Below are positions 34,926 to 43,308 of a stretch of DNA of 64,000 nucleotides, piece after piece (the first letter of the stretch is position 1; every line of letters begins with the position of its first letter). The DNA comes from Selenomonas sp. F0473 (GTDB taxonomy: Bacteria; Bacillota; Negativicutes; Selenomonadales; Selenomonadaceae): contig NZ_JH992902.1 in assembly GCF_000315545.1 (NCBI RefSeq), positions 1,407,349 through 1,471,348 of the forward strand. The letters run 5' to 3'. Under the pieces are notes generated by a model. That model had not been told where the DNA came from, made no database searches, and saw nothing but the letters and a program-made list of their open reading frames with translations. A program made the translations under genes and the position numbers.

Positions 34926-35864
34926 TTACTTCATTTCCTTTTCCCATGCGCGGATGATGCTGAAGTCGAGTCTGTCCGCCGTATCCTCGAGCAGAGAGAT
35001 CTCCTCGAGGGTCAGCGCGATGGAGGCGGCGCGCACGGCATCCGCAACGTGATGCGGCTTCGTCACGCCGATGATGGGGAGCGTCCCCTTGCCGATCGCC
35101 CACGCGACGGGGATCTGCGCGATCCCGACGCTGTACTTATCCGCGAGCGTCCCCAGCGCCGCGTTCAGCACCTCGATCTTGTCGAGGACGGGGTTGTAGG
35201 TCGCTGCGCGCGCCGAGCCCTCAGGCATGGGGTGATGCGTGTCGTACTGCCCCGAGAGCGCGCCCTGTTCGAGCACCATGTAGGAGAAGAACCGGATGCC
35301 GCTTGCGCGGCAGTAATCAAGGATGCCCGATTCCTCCGAGGAGCGGTTCAGCAGGCTGTAGTGGTTCTGCACGGCGCCGAGCTTCAGCCCGTGTTCGCGG
35401 AGAATCCCGTCCGCCTCTTTGATCTCCTCGATGTTGTGGTTCGAGACGCCGATCATCGGCGCGTCCGCCCTGCCCTCGAAGAACTCTGCAAGGGCGCGGA
35501 TCCAGCGCGGCGCGTCGACGGGGTTGTGCACCCAGTAGATATCGATGTTCTCGACGCCGAGGAGCGCGCGCTGTTTCTCCCACATGTCCTGCACGGGCGT
35601 GTCCGATTCGTAGTCCATGCACTGCGGCGTGAGCTTGTCCGAGACGATGTACTTATCGCGCGGCAGTCCCCGCAGGAACGCGGCGAGCATTTTCTCAGAG
35701 GTCCCCATGCCGTAGGCGTACGCCGTGTCCCAGAGGTTCAGTCCCGCCGCCGTCGCCGCGTCGAAGATCGGGCGGAGCGAATCCTCCGTGTAGTTCGTGC
35801 CGAATGTGCCGTCGTTGCCCCACGCCCATGCGCCGAGCGCGATCTTTGGCAGTTGTGCCGTCAT
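34926..35864 (-). CDS. Aldo/keto reductase
   Basis: A 312-residue aldo/keto reductase, only about 25% like its neighbour at 32719. The tetrad is visible as Asp/Tyr in WDTAYAYG, Lys in SDKLT and His in WVHNP. Cofactor-binding elements are GVSNHN and PIIGVTKPHH. The natural substrate is unknown. It has its own promoter at 35909-35939. Confidence 0.88.
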   Translation of the reverse strand: MTAQLPKIALGAWAWGNDGTFGTNYTEDSLRPIFDAATAAGLNLWDTAYAYGMGTSEKMLAAFLRGLPRDKYIVSDKLTPQCMDYESDTPVQDMWEKQRALLGVENIDIYWVHNPVDAPRWIRALAEFFEGRADAPMIGVSNHNIEEIKEADGILREHGLKLGAVQNHYSLLNRSSEESGILDYCRASGIRFFSYMVLEQGALSGQYDTHHPMPEGSARAATYNPVLDKIEVLNAALGTLADKYSVGIAQIPVAWAIGKGTLPIIGVTKPHHVADAVRAASIALTLEEISLLEDTADRLDFSIIRAWEKEMK

Positions 35865-35908
35865 TGTATCTGCCCCTTTCTATCGATGCGATCCATATGG
35901 CTGCATTT

Positions 35909-35939
35909 AGTATAGCACCGGGAGTACGGTTGAGGTCAA
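35909..35939 (-). promoter_or_regulatory. Promoter of the aldo/keto reductase at 34926
   Basis: Minus strand: TTGACC, a 19-base spacer and TATACT with an extended TGC. The long spacer lowers confidence. Confidence 0.5.
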
Positions 35940-35948
35940 GAAAAAATC

Positions 35949-36002
35949 ATGCGGGCACGGCATACAAAAATACCCCGCAGGATGCGTGCCCGCGGGGCGT
36001 TT
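35949..36002 (-). terminator. Overlapping terminator hairpins downstream of the DUF3829 lipoprotein
   Basis: Two mutually exclusive stems can form: CCCCGC/GCGGGG followed by TATTTTT, or GCGGGCACGCAT/ATGCCGTGCCCGC followed by a later T run. Confidence 0.7.
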
Positions 36003-36028
36003 CGTTCCAATGAAGTTTTCAGCGGCGC

Positions 36029-36949
36029 CTACTTCTTCCCGCCGTCGAGTTCGTCCATATCGACCCGGTTCGAAGTGTTCACGGTGTCGTTGAAGTCGTC
36101 GATGACTTCGTTGCCGTCTTCCTTGCCCGCAAGGTAGCTGCGGAAGGTGCCGATGAACGTATTGACTTCACGCTTGTACGACTTGGTGTCGCTCGTGTCG
36201 GGGAGCTGTCCGGCGAGGTTCGTGATCTCGGCGATCTTTGCCTCCGCGGCCGCCTGATCGACCGGCTCCTTGTCGAGCATATCGACGAGGTCGCGTACCT
36301 TCATGGTCAGTTCGATGAAGTTCGCGGCGTTGGGCCTGCCGTTTTTGCGCATCTCCTCGAGCTGTGCGGCGCGCAGCTCTTTGTGGTGCAGGGCGACGGC
36401 GGCGTCGAGTTTTTGGTAGGCGGCATCGAACTTGTCATAGAGCGGGAGATACTGCGCAGTCATCTCGGCCGCTCCTTTGTGGCCGTCGTTCATGTAGGTC
36501 TTGGCCGAGTAGTAATCGTCCATCTTCTGCGCAAGCGGCGCGAGGTCCTTGAGCACGGCGATGACGCCGTCGGCAGCTTCGTCGACATCCTTGTAGACGC
36601 CGTCGGCAGCCTTATTGGCGCGCGCCGCCTCGAGGGCGGTCTTCAGCCCGTCAAAATCCGGCACGGAGATATTGTCGGACTGCACGCCGTCGCGCATCCT
36701 TTGGAGACTAGGCTCGTAGCTGAAGGCAAATGTGACGTAGCTGTCGTTGTACCGGTTCGTCGCCTCGACGTAGGGCATGAGCGCCGCAGTCTTGCTCTCG
36801 ACCGAGTCGCCGGAAAGCATGGACGAGACGGCGGAGCCGGCCTTTTCGGCGGTGTTGCCGGAGCAGCCGGTCATGAGCGCGGCGGGGGCGAGCAGGAGCC
36901 CGCCGATGACAAGAACGGAGAGGGTACGACGCATCGGATGATGGGACAT
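36029..36949 (-). CDS. DUF3829 (YiiG-type) lipoprotein
   Basis: A 306-residue lipoprotein with signal peptide and lipobox MTGC (Cys near residue 29). The mature part is helical and matches DUF3829: YVEATNRYNDSYVTF, KMDDYYSAKTYMNDGHKG and a C-terminal NTFIGTFRSYL stretch. Members sit at the outer or inner membrane of diderms; function unknown. The start at 36949 follows AAGGAGG. Confidence 0.82.
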   Translation of the reverse strand: MSHHPMRRTLSVLVIGGLLLAPAALMTGCSGNTAEKAGSAVSSMLSGDSVESKTAALMPYVEATNRYNDSYVTFAFSYEPSLQRMRDGVQSDNISVPDFDGLKTALEAARANKAADGVYKDVDEAADGVIAVLKDLAPLAQKMDDYYSAKTYMNDGHKGAAEMTAQYLPLYDKFDAAYQKLDAAVALHHKELRAAQLEEMRKNGRPNAANFIELTMKVRDLVDMLDKEPVDQAAAEAKIAEITNLAGQLPDTSDTKSYKREVNTFIGTFRSYLAGKEDGNEVIDDFNDTVNTSNRVDMDELDGGKK

Positions 36950-37082
36950 GAAGATCCTCCTTCGATTCACAATACACGGCCGGTCGGATCATATCTCCGA
37001 CCCATTTATCATTAGAAACGATAATCTCAGTATAACCGAACCGAATATTTGTGTCAAATTTAGGACAAATCTCTCATATGTG

Positions 37083-38078
37083 CTAGCCGATTCCGACGAT
37101 TGCGCCGAGCCCGCGGAAGATGCCGCCGATGACATTGCCGATGATATTGCCGCCGCCGCCTTGCTTTTTCACGCGTTTCTCGACGCGTTCAAGCTGGGCG
37201 GAAAGCGCGGTATCGGTCTTGTCGGAGGCCTCCCACGCGCGGCGGAGGAACTGGGCGGCCCACTTGTATTTCTTGTGGCGCTCGCAGATGAGCCCGTAGT
37301 ACTGGTCGCTGCGCCAAAGCGGATAGACCGTGCTCTCGCGCGTGACGTCGTCCGCGGCGGCGAGGCTGCGCACGGCGTTTTCGTCGTCGCCCATCTCGTA
37401 GTAGGCGCGCCCGCGCAGAACGTGCGCGTAGGCGAGCGCATCGCCCGTGACGCGCGGGTCGCCGATGAGGCGCGAGATCTCCTGTACGGCTTCGGCGGGC
37501 TGCCCTGCTTCGATGAGACGCGCGGTCTCGTCAAAGATCGCCGTATAGGGGAGCGTGTCCTCGAGCCGTGTGCCGTGCGTCGCTGCCGCCGCATTCTTCG
37601 CGACTTGTTCGCGGATGCGCAGGGCGCTGTTCTGCGCCTTCAGCGCGTCGCGCTCCCGCTCGAGACGGGCGATTTCTTCCTTTTTATGCGCGAGGGATTC
37701 GACATCGACCTCTTCGGTATCCACCTCACAGGTGAGGCGGACGCGGTACTGCCACGCTCCGCGCACGGTTTCGGGGACGGCTTCCTCCTTGATGATCCGC
37801 AGGATCGTGCCCGCGACCGTGCGCACCTCGTCCTTTGTCAGCGTGAGGTTCTTCGCTTCGGTATAGCTCTCGACGTAGACGCCCGCCTGCTCGACGGCGG
37901 CGCGCATGGCCTCCTTGCGGGCGGCGTCGCGCGCGTCCTTCGGCGCGTCGCTGTCGCCCATGACGTAGACGCCCTCGGCTTCGATGATCTGCGGGGCGGC
38001 AAAGGCGCCGCGGCTGCCGAGCGGGCAGCCGACGAGCATGAGGAGTACAAAAACGAATAGGACCGTCCGTGGTCGCAT
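37083..38078 (-). CDS. Exported TPR protein with FlgT-like N-terminal domain
   Basis: A 331-residue exported protein; a signal peptide ends near AFA (about residue 27), with a possible lipobox at LVGC. Residues 29-125 (APQIIEAEGVYVMGDSDAPKDARDAARKEAMRAA...) resemble the LPP20/FlgT N-terminal fold. A coiled coil (KKEEIARLERERDALKAQN) and TPR-like helices (about 185-300) follow, then a Gly-rich hydrophobic C-terminus. It is a tandem paralogue of the next upstream gene, three bases away, so they form one operon. A role in envelope assembly is possible but unproven. Confidence 0.7.
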   Translation of the reverse strand: MRPRTVLFVFVLLMLVGCPLGSRGAFAAPQIIEAEGVYVMGDSDAPKDARDAARKEAMRAAVEQAGVYVESYTEAKNLTLTKDEVRTVAGTILRIIKEEAVPETVRGAWQYRVRLTCEVDTEEVDVESLAHKKEEIARLERERDALKAQNSALRIREQVAKNAAAATHGTRLEDTLPYTAIFDETARLIEAGQPAEAVQEISRLIGDPRVTGDALAYAHVLRGRAYYEMGDDENAVRSLAAADDVTRESTVYPLWRSDQYYGLICERHKKYKWAAQFLRRAWEASDKTDTALSAQLERVEKRVKKQGGGGNIIGNVIGGIFRGLGAIVGIG

Positions 38079-38081
38079 GAT

Positions 38082-39125
38082 TTATCCCTCCTGTCGGTCT
38101 TGGCGGTCCTGTTCCATGGATCCGCGAATGATCTCGGTAACGATCTGCGTCCAGTTGATGCCGCGTTTCGCGCCGCCGTCGCCGCGCTCCATGTGGCGCC
38201 GTTCCTGCTCCGCCTTGTGTTCCGCGCGGCGCAGGTTCATCCAAAGCTCGTCGTCGGTCTTATCCGAGGCGTCCCATGCGCGGCGCAGCTCCGCCGCCGC
38301 GTCGTCGTAGCGTTCCGCCTCGTAGTAGATCTGTCCGCGGTACTGGTGCAGGCGCCAAATGGGGTAGACGTCGTTCGTGTGCGGGGTGCGGTCCGCCGCG
38401 TTAAAATCTGCGAGCGCGAGTTTATCGCTGCGCAGCTCGTAGTAGGCGCGCCCGCGCAGGTAATAGGCATAGGCCCGCGCACTGTCCGTCACGGTCGGAT
38501 CGCCGACGATGCGTGAGAGCTCTTCGATGGCGCGGCGTTCTTCGCCGCGCTGAATCATCGCCGTCGCTTCGTCAAAGACGCGCCCGAGGGAATAACTCTC
38601 CTCAAGTTGGGCGCCGATGGCTTTTTTCTCCGAACCCTCGGCGCGTTCGTAGCGGGCGAGGAGATCGTCGTTTTGGCGTTTTAGCGCGTCGCGTTCCTTT
38701 TGGAGGCGCGCAATTTCGGCCTTATTGGACGCAAGGGCGGCGATGTCGACCTTTGACGCGTCCACTTCGCAGACGAGATGTACGCGGTAGCGCCACGCGC
38801 CGTCGACGAGTTCGGGCGTCGCCTGCTCCTTCAGCACGCGCAGAACGGTGCCCGCGACCATGCGCACCTCGTCCTTCGTGAGCGTGAGGTTCTGCGTCTC
38901 GGTGTAGCTCTCGACGTAGACGCCCGCCTGCTCCGTCGCCGACCGCATCGCCTCCTGGCGCGCCGCGTCGCGCGCGATCTTCGGCGAGTCGTTGTCGCCC
39001 ATCATGTAAACGCCCTCTGCCTCGATGATCTGCGGGGCGGCTCCCGCCGCGGGCGAAGCGAGCAGCAGATAGAGGCTGAGCGCAAAGACGGCGGCGCATG
39101 CGCCGCGTAATTTTTGTACCATCAT
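38082..39125 (-). CDS. Exported TPR protein, paralogue of the downstream gene
   Basis: A 347-residue exported protein with signal peptide (cleavage near AGA). The same layout as its neighbour: APQIIEAEGVYMMGDNDSPK domain, coiled coil, then TPR-like repeats (AYYLRGRAYYELRSDKLAL, QYRGQIYYEAERYDDAA). The C-terminus is charged instead of hydrophobic. The start at 39125 follows AAGGAG; the next ATG (39122) is equally possible. The two genes arose by duplication and probably act together at the envelope. Confidence 0.7.
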   Translation of the reverse strand: MMVQKLRGACAAVFALSLYLLLASPAAGAAPQIIEAEGVYMMGDNDSPKIARDAARQEAMRSATEQAGVYVESYTETQNLTLTKDEVRMVAGTVLRVLKEQATPELVDGAWRYRVHLVCEVDASKVDIAALASNKAEIARLQKERDALKRQNDDLLARYERAEGSEKKAIGAQLEESYSLGRVFDEATAMIQRGEERRAIEELSRIVGDPTVTDSARAYAYYLRGRAYYELRSDKLALADFNAADRTPHTNDVYPIWRLHQYRGQIYYEAERYDDAAAELRRAWDASDKTDDELWMNLRRAEHKAEQERRHMERGDGGAKRGINWTQIVTEIIRGSMEQDRQDRQEG

Positions 39126-39286
39126 ATATCTCTCCTTGGCCGCGTGCGCCGACGCTGTACGCGGCTCTTCTCTTATCCATGAGTTCAACCGTATTGTTCC
39201 AAAACTCCATTAAATCGCTGTGAAAGGAGCATTAGGACGGCGTTGTATTTTCCCCGCCGTACGCGGAAAAAACTTTGCGCGCGGGG

Positions 39287-39315
39287 TTGACAGTCCTTAT
39301 CTTTTTGGATATACT
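39287..39315 (+). promoter_or_regulatory. Promoter of tRNA-Thr
   Basis: TTGACA, a 17-base spacer and TATACT, 11 bases before the mature tRNA. Confidence 0.85.
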
Positions 39316-39326
39316 TACTGGGCGAT

Positions 39327-39402
39327 GCTGATTTAGCTCAGTTGGTAGAGCAGCTCATTCGTAATGAGCAGGTCGTAGGTTCAAGTCCTATAATCAGCTC
39401 CA
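39327..39402 (+). tRNA. tRNA-Thr (anticodon CGU)
   Basis: A complete 76-nt cloverleaf with encoded CCA. Acceptor GCTGATT/AATCAGC, D arm GCTC/GAGC, anticodon stem GCTCA/TGAGC with loop TTCGTAA, T arm GTAGG TTCAAGT CCTAT, and discriminator T. The anticodon CGU reads ACG. It stands alone between its own promoter and terminator. Confidence 0.95.
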
Positions 39403-39413
39403 TCTTGAAATAA

Positions 39414-39443
39414 GCGAGGCTCCCGAGAGATCGGGAGCCTTTT
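39414..39443 (+). terminator. Terminator of tRNA-Thr
   Basis: GGCTCCCGA/TCGGGAGCC with a GAGA loop and TTTTT. Confidence 0.9.
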
Positions 39444-39463
39444 TGTGTGCATGAAGCGGAAAT

Positions 39464-39590
39464 TCAGCGTAGAGCCGCAACCTCAGTGATGCGGAAGTTT
39501 CGATGCATCGCACGGAATGAGGAGAATACGAGCGAGGCCGTAGTTAAAAGCCTACGTCGAGCGAAGTAAAGGGCGACATGACAAAGCGAG
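39464..39590 (-). repeat. Intergenic ~135-bp repeat, copy 3
   Basis: Reverse orientation: GCAACCTCAGTGATGCGGAAG at its start and GCGAAGTAAAG toward its end; it shares the GATGCATCG and CCTACGTCGA blocks with the other copies. Confidence 0.7.
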
Positions 39591-39737
39591 GCGCGAAAAT
39601 CCTACGTCACACCGCAGCCTAAGCGACGCGCAAGCTTGGATGGATAGCTAGGAACTAGGAAAATACAAGGGTAGGCGTGGTATAATACCTACGTCAACCG
39701 CAGTATTTTCCGCAGTGACGACGCTAGGCGCCAAGAT
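39591..39737 (-). repeat. Intergenic ~135-bp repeat, copy 4
   Basis: Reverse orientation, adjacent to copy 3. It ends GCAGTGACGACGCTAGGCGC, where the TAG (minus strand) is the stop codon of the sirtuin gene. Confidence 0.75.
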
Positions 39738-40461
39738 CGGGCGTCGCATCATGCAGCACATCCCCGATCGGCTCCCGTATCACCAGCTCCGCCCGCCCAT
39801 CGGCGCGCGTCTCCGTGCGGTTGATGAGGACGAGGTGATCCCCGCGGAAATAATCGATCAGTCCCGCTGCCGGATAGACGATGAGCGAGGTGCCGCCGAT
39901 GATGAGCGTGTCGGCGGCGCGGATCGCCGCGACCGCGCCCTCGACGGTGTCGGTGTCGAGGCTTTCTTCATATAATACGACATCGGGGCGGACGATGCCG
40001 CCGCACGTGCAGTGCGGTACGGGGCGGTTGTGCAGGATAAAGTCGAGTTCGTAATGCGCGCCGCAGTCCATGCAGTGCGCGCGGCGGATGGAGCCGTGCA
40101 GTTCATAGACGGTCTTCGAACCCGCCGCCTGATGCAGTCCGTCGATGTTCTGCGTCACGACGGCGGCGAGGATGCCCCGCCGCTCGAGCTCCGCGAGCGC
40201 ATAGTGTCCGGGGTTCGGCTCTGCGGCGAGGTAGACAAAACGCGATCGGTAAAAGTCGAAGAACTCCGCCGGATGCGCGATAAGAAACGAGTGCGACGCC
40301 ATCTGCTCGGGGCTGTACTCTTTGTGCAGCGTCTCGCTGTAGATGCCGTCCGCACTGCGAAAATCCGGAATGCCCGACTCGGTCGACATGCCCGCGCCGC
40401 CGAAGAACACGGCCCGCGTGCTCTTACCGAGGATTTCCCGAAGCTGTGCAATTTTATCCAT
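39724..40461 (-). CDS. cobB: NAD-dependent deacylase (sirtuin)
   Basis: A 245-residue class U/III sirtuin that removes acyl groups from protein lysines using NAD. Visible are the NAD-binding GAGMSTESGIPDFRS, TQNIDGLH, the catalytic His in YELHGS, the zinc Cys set CMDCG...CTCGG and the GGTSLIVYPAAGL segment. The last codons (DLGA and stop) are supplied by an intergenic repeat copy, so the C-terminus may have been altered by repeat insertion. Confidence 0.93.
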   Translation of the reverse strand: MDKIAQLREILGKSTRAVFFGGAGMSTESGIPDFRSADGIYSETLHKEYSPEQMASHSFLIAHPAEFFDFYRSRFVYLAAEPNPGHYALAELERRGILAAVVTQNIDGLHQAAGSKTVYELHGSIRRAHCMDCGAHYELDFILHNRPVPHCTCGGIVRPDVVLYEESLDTDTVEGAVAAIRAADTLIIGGTSLIVYPAAGLIDYFRGDHLVLINRTETRADGRAELVIREPIGDVLHDATPDLGA

Positions 40462-40566
40462 GATATCCTCCTTCCGTCGATCCTGTTTCTTTTCTTATTT
40501 TATCGGCTCTGCGGCGGAAATGCAACAAGTTGGTTCCGTCGGGATAATTTTCTTATTTTTATAATT

Positions 40567-40596
40567 TTGTAAGACAAAAGTAAAAAATGTTATACT
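40567..40596 (+). promoter_or_regulatory. Promoter of the orphan structured RNA
   Basis: TTGTAA, an 18-base spacer and TATACT in an AT-rich stretch; no ORF with ribosome site follows within 140 bases. Confidence 0.6.
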
Positions 40597-40602
40597 CTAA
40601 TG

Positions 40603-40735
40603 AAAAATAAAGTTTACACAAAGTATACATATTCTCATACGACACGAACGAATCCGCAGCAACGGGATCCCTGCGCTCTATCGGTACGCCGGCATCACCA
40701 CAGGAACTGCCGCGGCGGTTCGTTCGTGTTTTTAT
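40603..40735 (+). ncRNA. Orphan structured RNA candidate
   Basis: About 130 nt between the promoter at 40567 and a strong terminator-like stem. An 11-base perfect stem ACACGAACGAA/TTCGTTCGTGT (40642-40652 and 40719-40729), extended by CCGC/GCGG, encloses about 65 nt that can form smaller hairpins such as GCAG...CTGC, and is followed by TTTTTATTT. It has no coding potential and does not match a riboswitch that I can recognise. It lies 350 bases before the OPT transporter, separated by another promoter, so it may be a free-standing RNA. Confidence 0.5.
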
Positions 40736-40825
40736 TTCTTAAATAATGTCTGCGGGAGGGGGGACGGGGATATCCGGAAAATTAGGCAATAAACGATTAG
40801 GGGCAGATGCAAAAATCGGGCGCTG

Positions 40826-40940
40826 CCACCGTAATCTAAGCGATGCGGAAGTTTCGATGCACAGCGAAGCGTTCGACAAAATGACGCGGCTATGCGCGAA
40901 AAATACTGTACTCGACGTAGCCTTTAACCGCCTTCGCCCG
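40826..40940 (-). repeat. Degenerate intergenic repeat, copy 5
   Basis: A mosaic copy: TAATCTAAGCGATGCGGAAG and GTTTCGATGCACAG match one end of the family, CTATGCGCGAAAAATACTG and CGACGTAG match the other, but internal order is rearranged. Confidence 0.6.
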
Positions 40941-41088
40941 TATCGAACCGCCGCATCCGTTCTTCGCGTGATGCGGCGGATTTTCTCTTGTATACCTTTC
41001 TGTCGCGGCGCCGTTTCTTTCATATACTCGTAAACTATGATATAATAAGTAACAGTTTTGAAAATTTATGAAAAGGGGCAATGCATGT

Positions 41089-43119
41089 ATGAAGCACGAA
41101 GAAACCGAGTTTATGCGGCACGATCTGCGCCTGCCCGAGCTTACCGTCCGCGGTATGGTGCTCGGCGCGATTCTGACGATCATCTTCACCGCGTCGAACG
41201 TGTACCTCGGACTGAAGGTCGGCCTGACGTTCTCCTCGGCGATCCCCGCGGCCGTTATCTCGATGGCGGTGCTGAAGATGGCAAAGGACGCCAACATCCT
41301 CGAGAACAACATGGTGCAGACGCAGGCGTCGGCGGCGGGCACGCTGTCCTCGATCATCTTCATCATCCCGGGGATGCTGATGATCGGCTACTGGCAGGGG
41401 TTTGAGTTCTGGCAGACGCTTCTCGTCTCGGCCTGCGGCGGCTGCCTCGGCGTGCTCTTTACGATCCCGCTGCGACGCGCGATGGTTGTCCACAGCGACC
41501 TGCCGTACCCCGAAGGGCTCGCGGCGGCGGAGATCCTCAAAGCCGGCTCGCATGAGACGGTCGATGGACAACCTGCCGGCACGGGGCTCAGGGAAATCTT
41601 TTCCGGCAGCATCATCGGCGGTATCATTGCCCTTTGCACGAGCGGGTTCCAAGTGCTCACGAGCACGTTTACCGTTTGGGTAAACGTCGGCAGAGGAATG
41701 ACGCAGCTGCCGCTCGGCTATTCCTCTGCGCTCGTCGGGGCGGGGTACCTCATCGGGATCGGGAGCGGACTCGCGATTCTGGTCGGCGTCCTGATCGCGT
41801 GGGGCGTTTTCGTACCGTATTTTACGAATGTGCTGCCGCTGCCCGACGGCATGACGATGCAGGCGTTTGCGAACGACGTTTACCGGAACAAGGTGCGCTT
41901 CATCGGCGCGGGCGCGATGGGCGTGGCGGCGATCTGGACGCTGATCACGCTCTCGCGGCCGGTCATTGAGGGCATCCGCGAGTCGTTCCGCATGATGCGG
42001 ATGCCGCAGGAGCAGAAAAAACTGCACCGTATGGATATCGACATGTCGCTGAACTCGATTCTGCTGGTCTTTGCTGTGACGGTTGTGGGCCTGCTCGGCG
42101 TGTTCTACGTCTTTGTCGCGCCGGAAACCCTGCCGATGGGGCAGACGCTTTCCATCGCTCTTGTCGGCGTCCTCGTCGCAGTGCTCATGGGGTTCTTCGT
42201 TGCTGCCGCCTGCGCCTATATGGCGGGGCTCGTCGGCACGTCGTCCAGTCCGATCTCGGGCATCGGCATCCTCGGCATCATCGTCTCGTCCCTCGTGATG
42301 TACGCGCTCTGCTCGTCGTTCGGCATCTTTGACCTGCCCGGCGGGGAGAAATTCGCGACGGCGACGGCGATCTTCACGACGAGCATTATTCTCGCCATCG
42401 CCTGCATCTCGAACGACAACATGCAGGATCTCAAGACCGGCTGGCTCGTCGGCGCGACGCCGTGGCGCCAGCAGGTCGCGCTGCTCCTCGGCTGCGTCGT
42501 TGGCGCGTTCGTCATCGCGCCCGTCTTGAACCTCCTCTATGAGGCGTACGGCTTTACGGGCGCGCTCCCGCGACCCGATATGGATCCCGCACAGGCGCTC
42601 GCCGCGCCGCAGGCGACCCTCATGACGACGATCGCGCAGGGGATTTTCTCCGGAAAGATCGCGTGGGAGTATATCTATATGGGCATCGGCATCGGCGTTT
42701 TGCTCGTGCTGGCCGACGTCTCTCTCAAGCGCTTTACGAAGAATCTCTATCTGCCGCCGCTTGCGGTCGGCATGGGCATCTACCTGCCGCCGTCGGTACA
42801 GACGCCGCTCATCGTCGGCGCGATCTTCGGCTATATCGTCAACAGGCGAATCAAGGCGACGCGCAGTGCGGAAGAGGAGGCGGAGGCACGCCGCCGCGGC
42901 ACGCTCTTCGCGTCGGGCCTCATCGTCGGCGAATCCATCATCGGCGTTCTGCTCGCGGGTCTCATCGTGGTCTCCGTCTCGGGCGGCGGCGGCGAAGAAC
43001 CGCTCCGTATGGTCGGCGGCGACTTCGCGGCGACGGCCGAATACCTCGGACTCGGCGTCTTTATCCTCGTCCTGATCCTCTTTGAGCGGTTCGTCAGCGG
43101 TACGTTTGCAAAGAAATAA
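41089..43119 (+). CDS. OPT-family oligopeptide/metal transporter
   Basis: A 676-residue membrane protein of the oligopeptide transporter (OPT) family with about 15 hydrophobic segments. Conserved stretches are PELTVRGMVLGAILTIIFTASNVYLGLKVG near the N-terminus (residues about 12-40), YPEGLAAAEILKAG and the repeated GSGL/GMGIYLPP segments. Members take up peptides or peptide-like metal chelates with protons. The start at 41089 follows AAAAGGGGC; a start at 41068 would place the ribosome site inside the gene. A TATAAT with extended TGA lies about 45 bases upstream. Confidence 0.9.
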   Translation: MKHEETEFMRHDLRLPELTVRGMVLGAILTIIFTASNVYLGLKVGLTFSSAIPAAVISMAVLKMAKDANILENNMVQTQASAAGTLSSIIFIIPGMLMIGYWQGFEFWQTLLVSACGGCLGVLFTIPLRRAMVVHSDLPYPEGLAAAEILKAGSHETVDGQPAGTGLREIFSGSIIGGIIALCTSGFQVLTSTFTVWVNVGRGMTQLPLGYSSALVGAGYLIGIGSGLAILVGVLIAWGVFVPYFTNVLPLPDGMTMQAFANDVYRNKVRFIGAGAMGVAAIWTLITLSRPVIEGIRESFRMMRMPQEQKKLHRMDIDMSLNSILLVFAVTVVGLLGVFYVFVAPETLPMGQTLSIALVGVLVAVLMGFFVAAACAYMAGLVGTSSSPISGIGILGIIVSSLVMYALCSSFGIFDLPGGEKFATATAIFTTSIILAIACISNDNMQDLKTGWLVGATPWRQQVALLLGCVVGAFVIAPVLNLLYEAYGFTGALPRPDMDPAQALAAPQATLMTTIAQGIFSGKIAWEYIYMGIGIGVLLVLADVSLKRFTKNLYLPPLAVGMGIYLPPSVQTPLIVGAIFGYIVNRRIKATRSAEEEAEARRRGTLFASGLIVGESIIGVLLAGLIVVSVSGGGGEEPLRMVGGDFAATAEYLGLGVFILVLILFERFVSGTFAKK

Positions 43120-43173
43120 GCGGCGCGCTGAAAATATAATATCCTCCGCGCCGATGAAGCCGCGGTCATACGA

Positions 43174-43208
43174 AAAGCCCCGCACGGGCGAGTCCTGTGC
43201 GGGGCTTT
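43174..43208 (+). terminator. Terminator of the OPT transporter gene
   Basis: A perfect 12-base stem AAAGCCCCGCAC/GTGCGGGGCTTT, 55 bases after the stop. Confidence 0.8.
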
Positions 43209-43264
43209 GCTGTTGCGCTATATTTAGAAAATGAAAACCTATTGCATAGATATATTCTGTATAT

Positions 43265-43296
43265 AAAAAACGGCCGTATGTATGCAGCCGTTTTTT
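43265..43296 (-). terminator. Terminator of the AEP cluster
   Basis: Minus strand: AAAAACGGC/GCCGTTTTT stem with T run directly after the aepY stop; it can act in both directions. Confidence 0.8.
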
Positions 43297-43308
43297 AGTG
43301 TCCATAGT

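Noticed and set aside
40746..41033. 95-codon frames over the degenerate repeat
   Set aside because: They are made of repeat sequence and have no ribosome site or conserved features.
41035..43305. A 756-codon open frame on the minus strand
   Set aside because: It is the mirror of the OPT transporter gene; the translation is extremely rich in Arg, Asp, Glu and His with no domain, an effect of GC-rich codon use.
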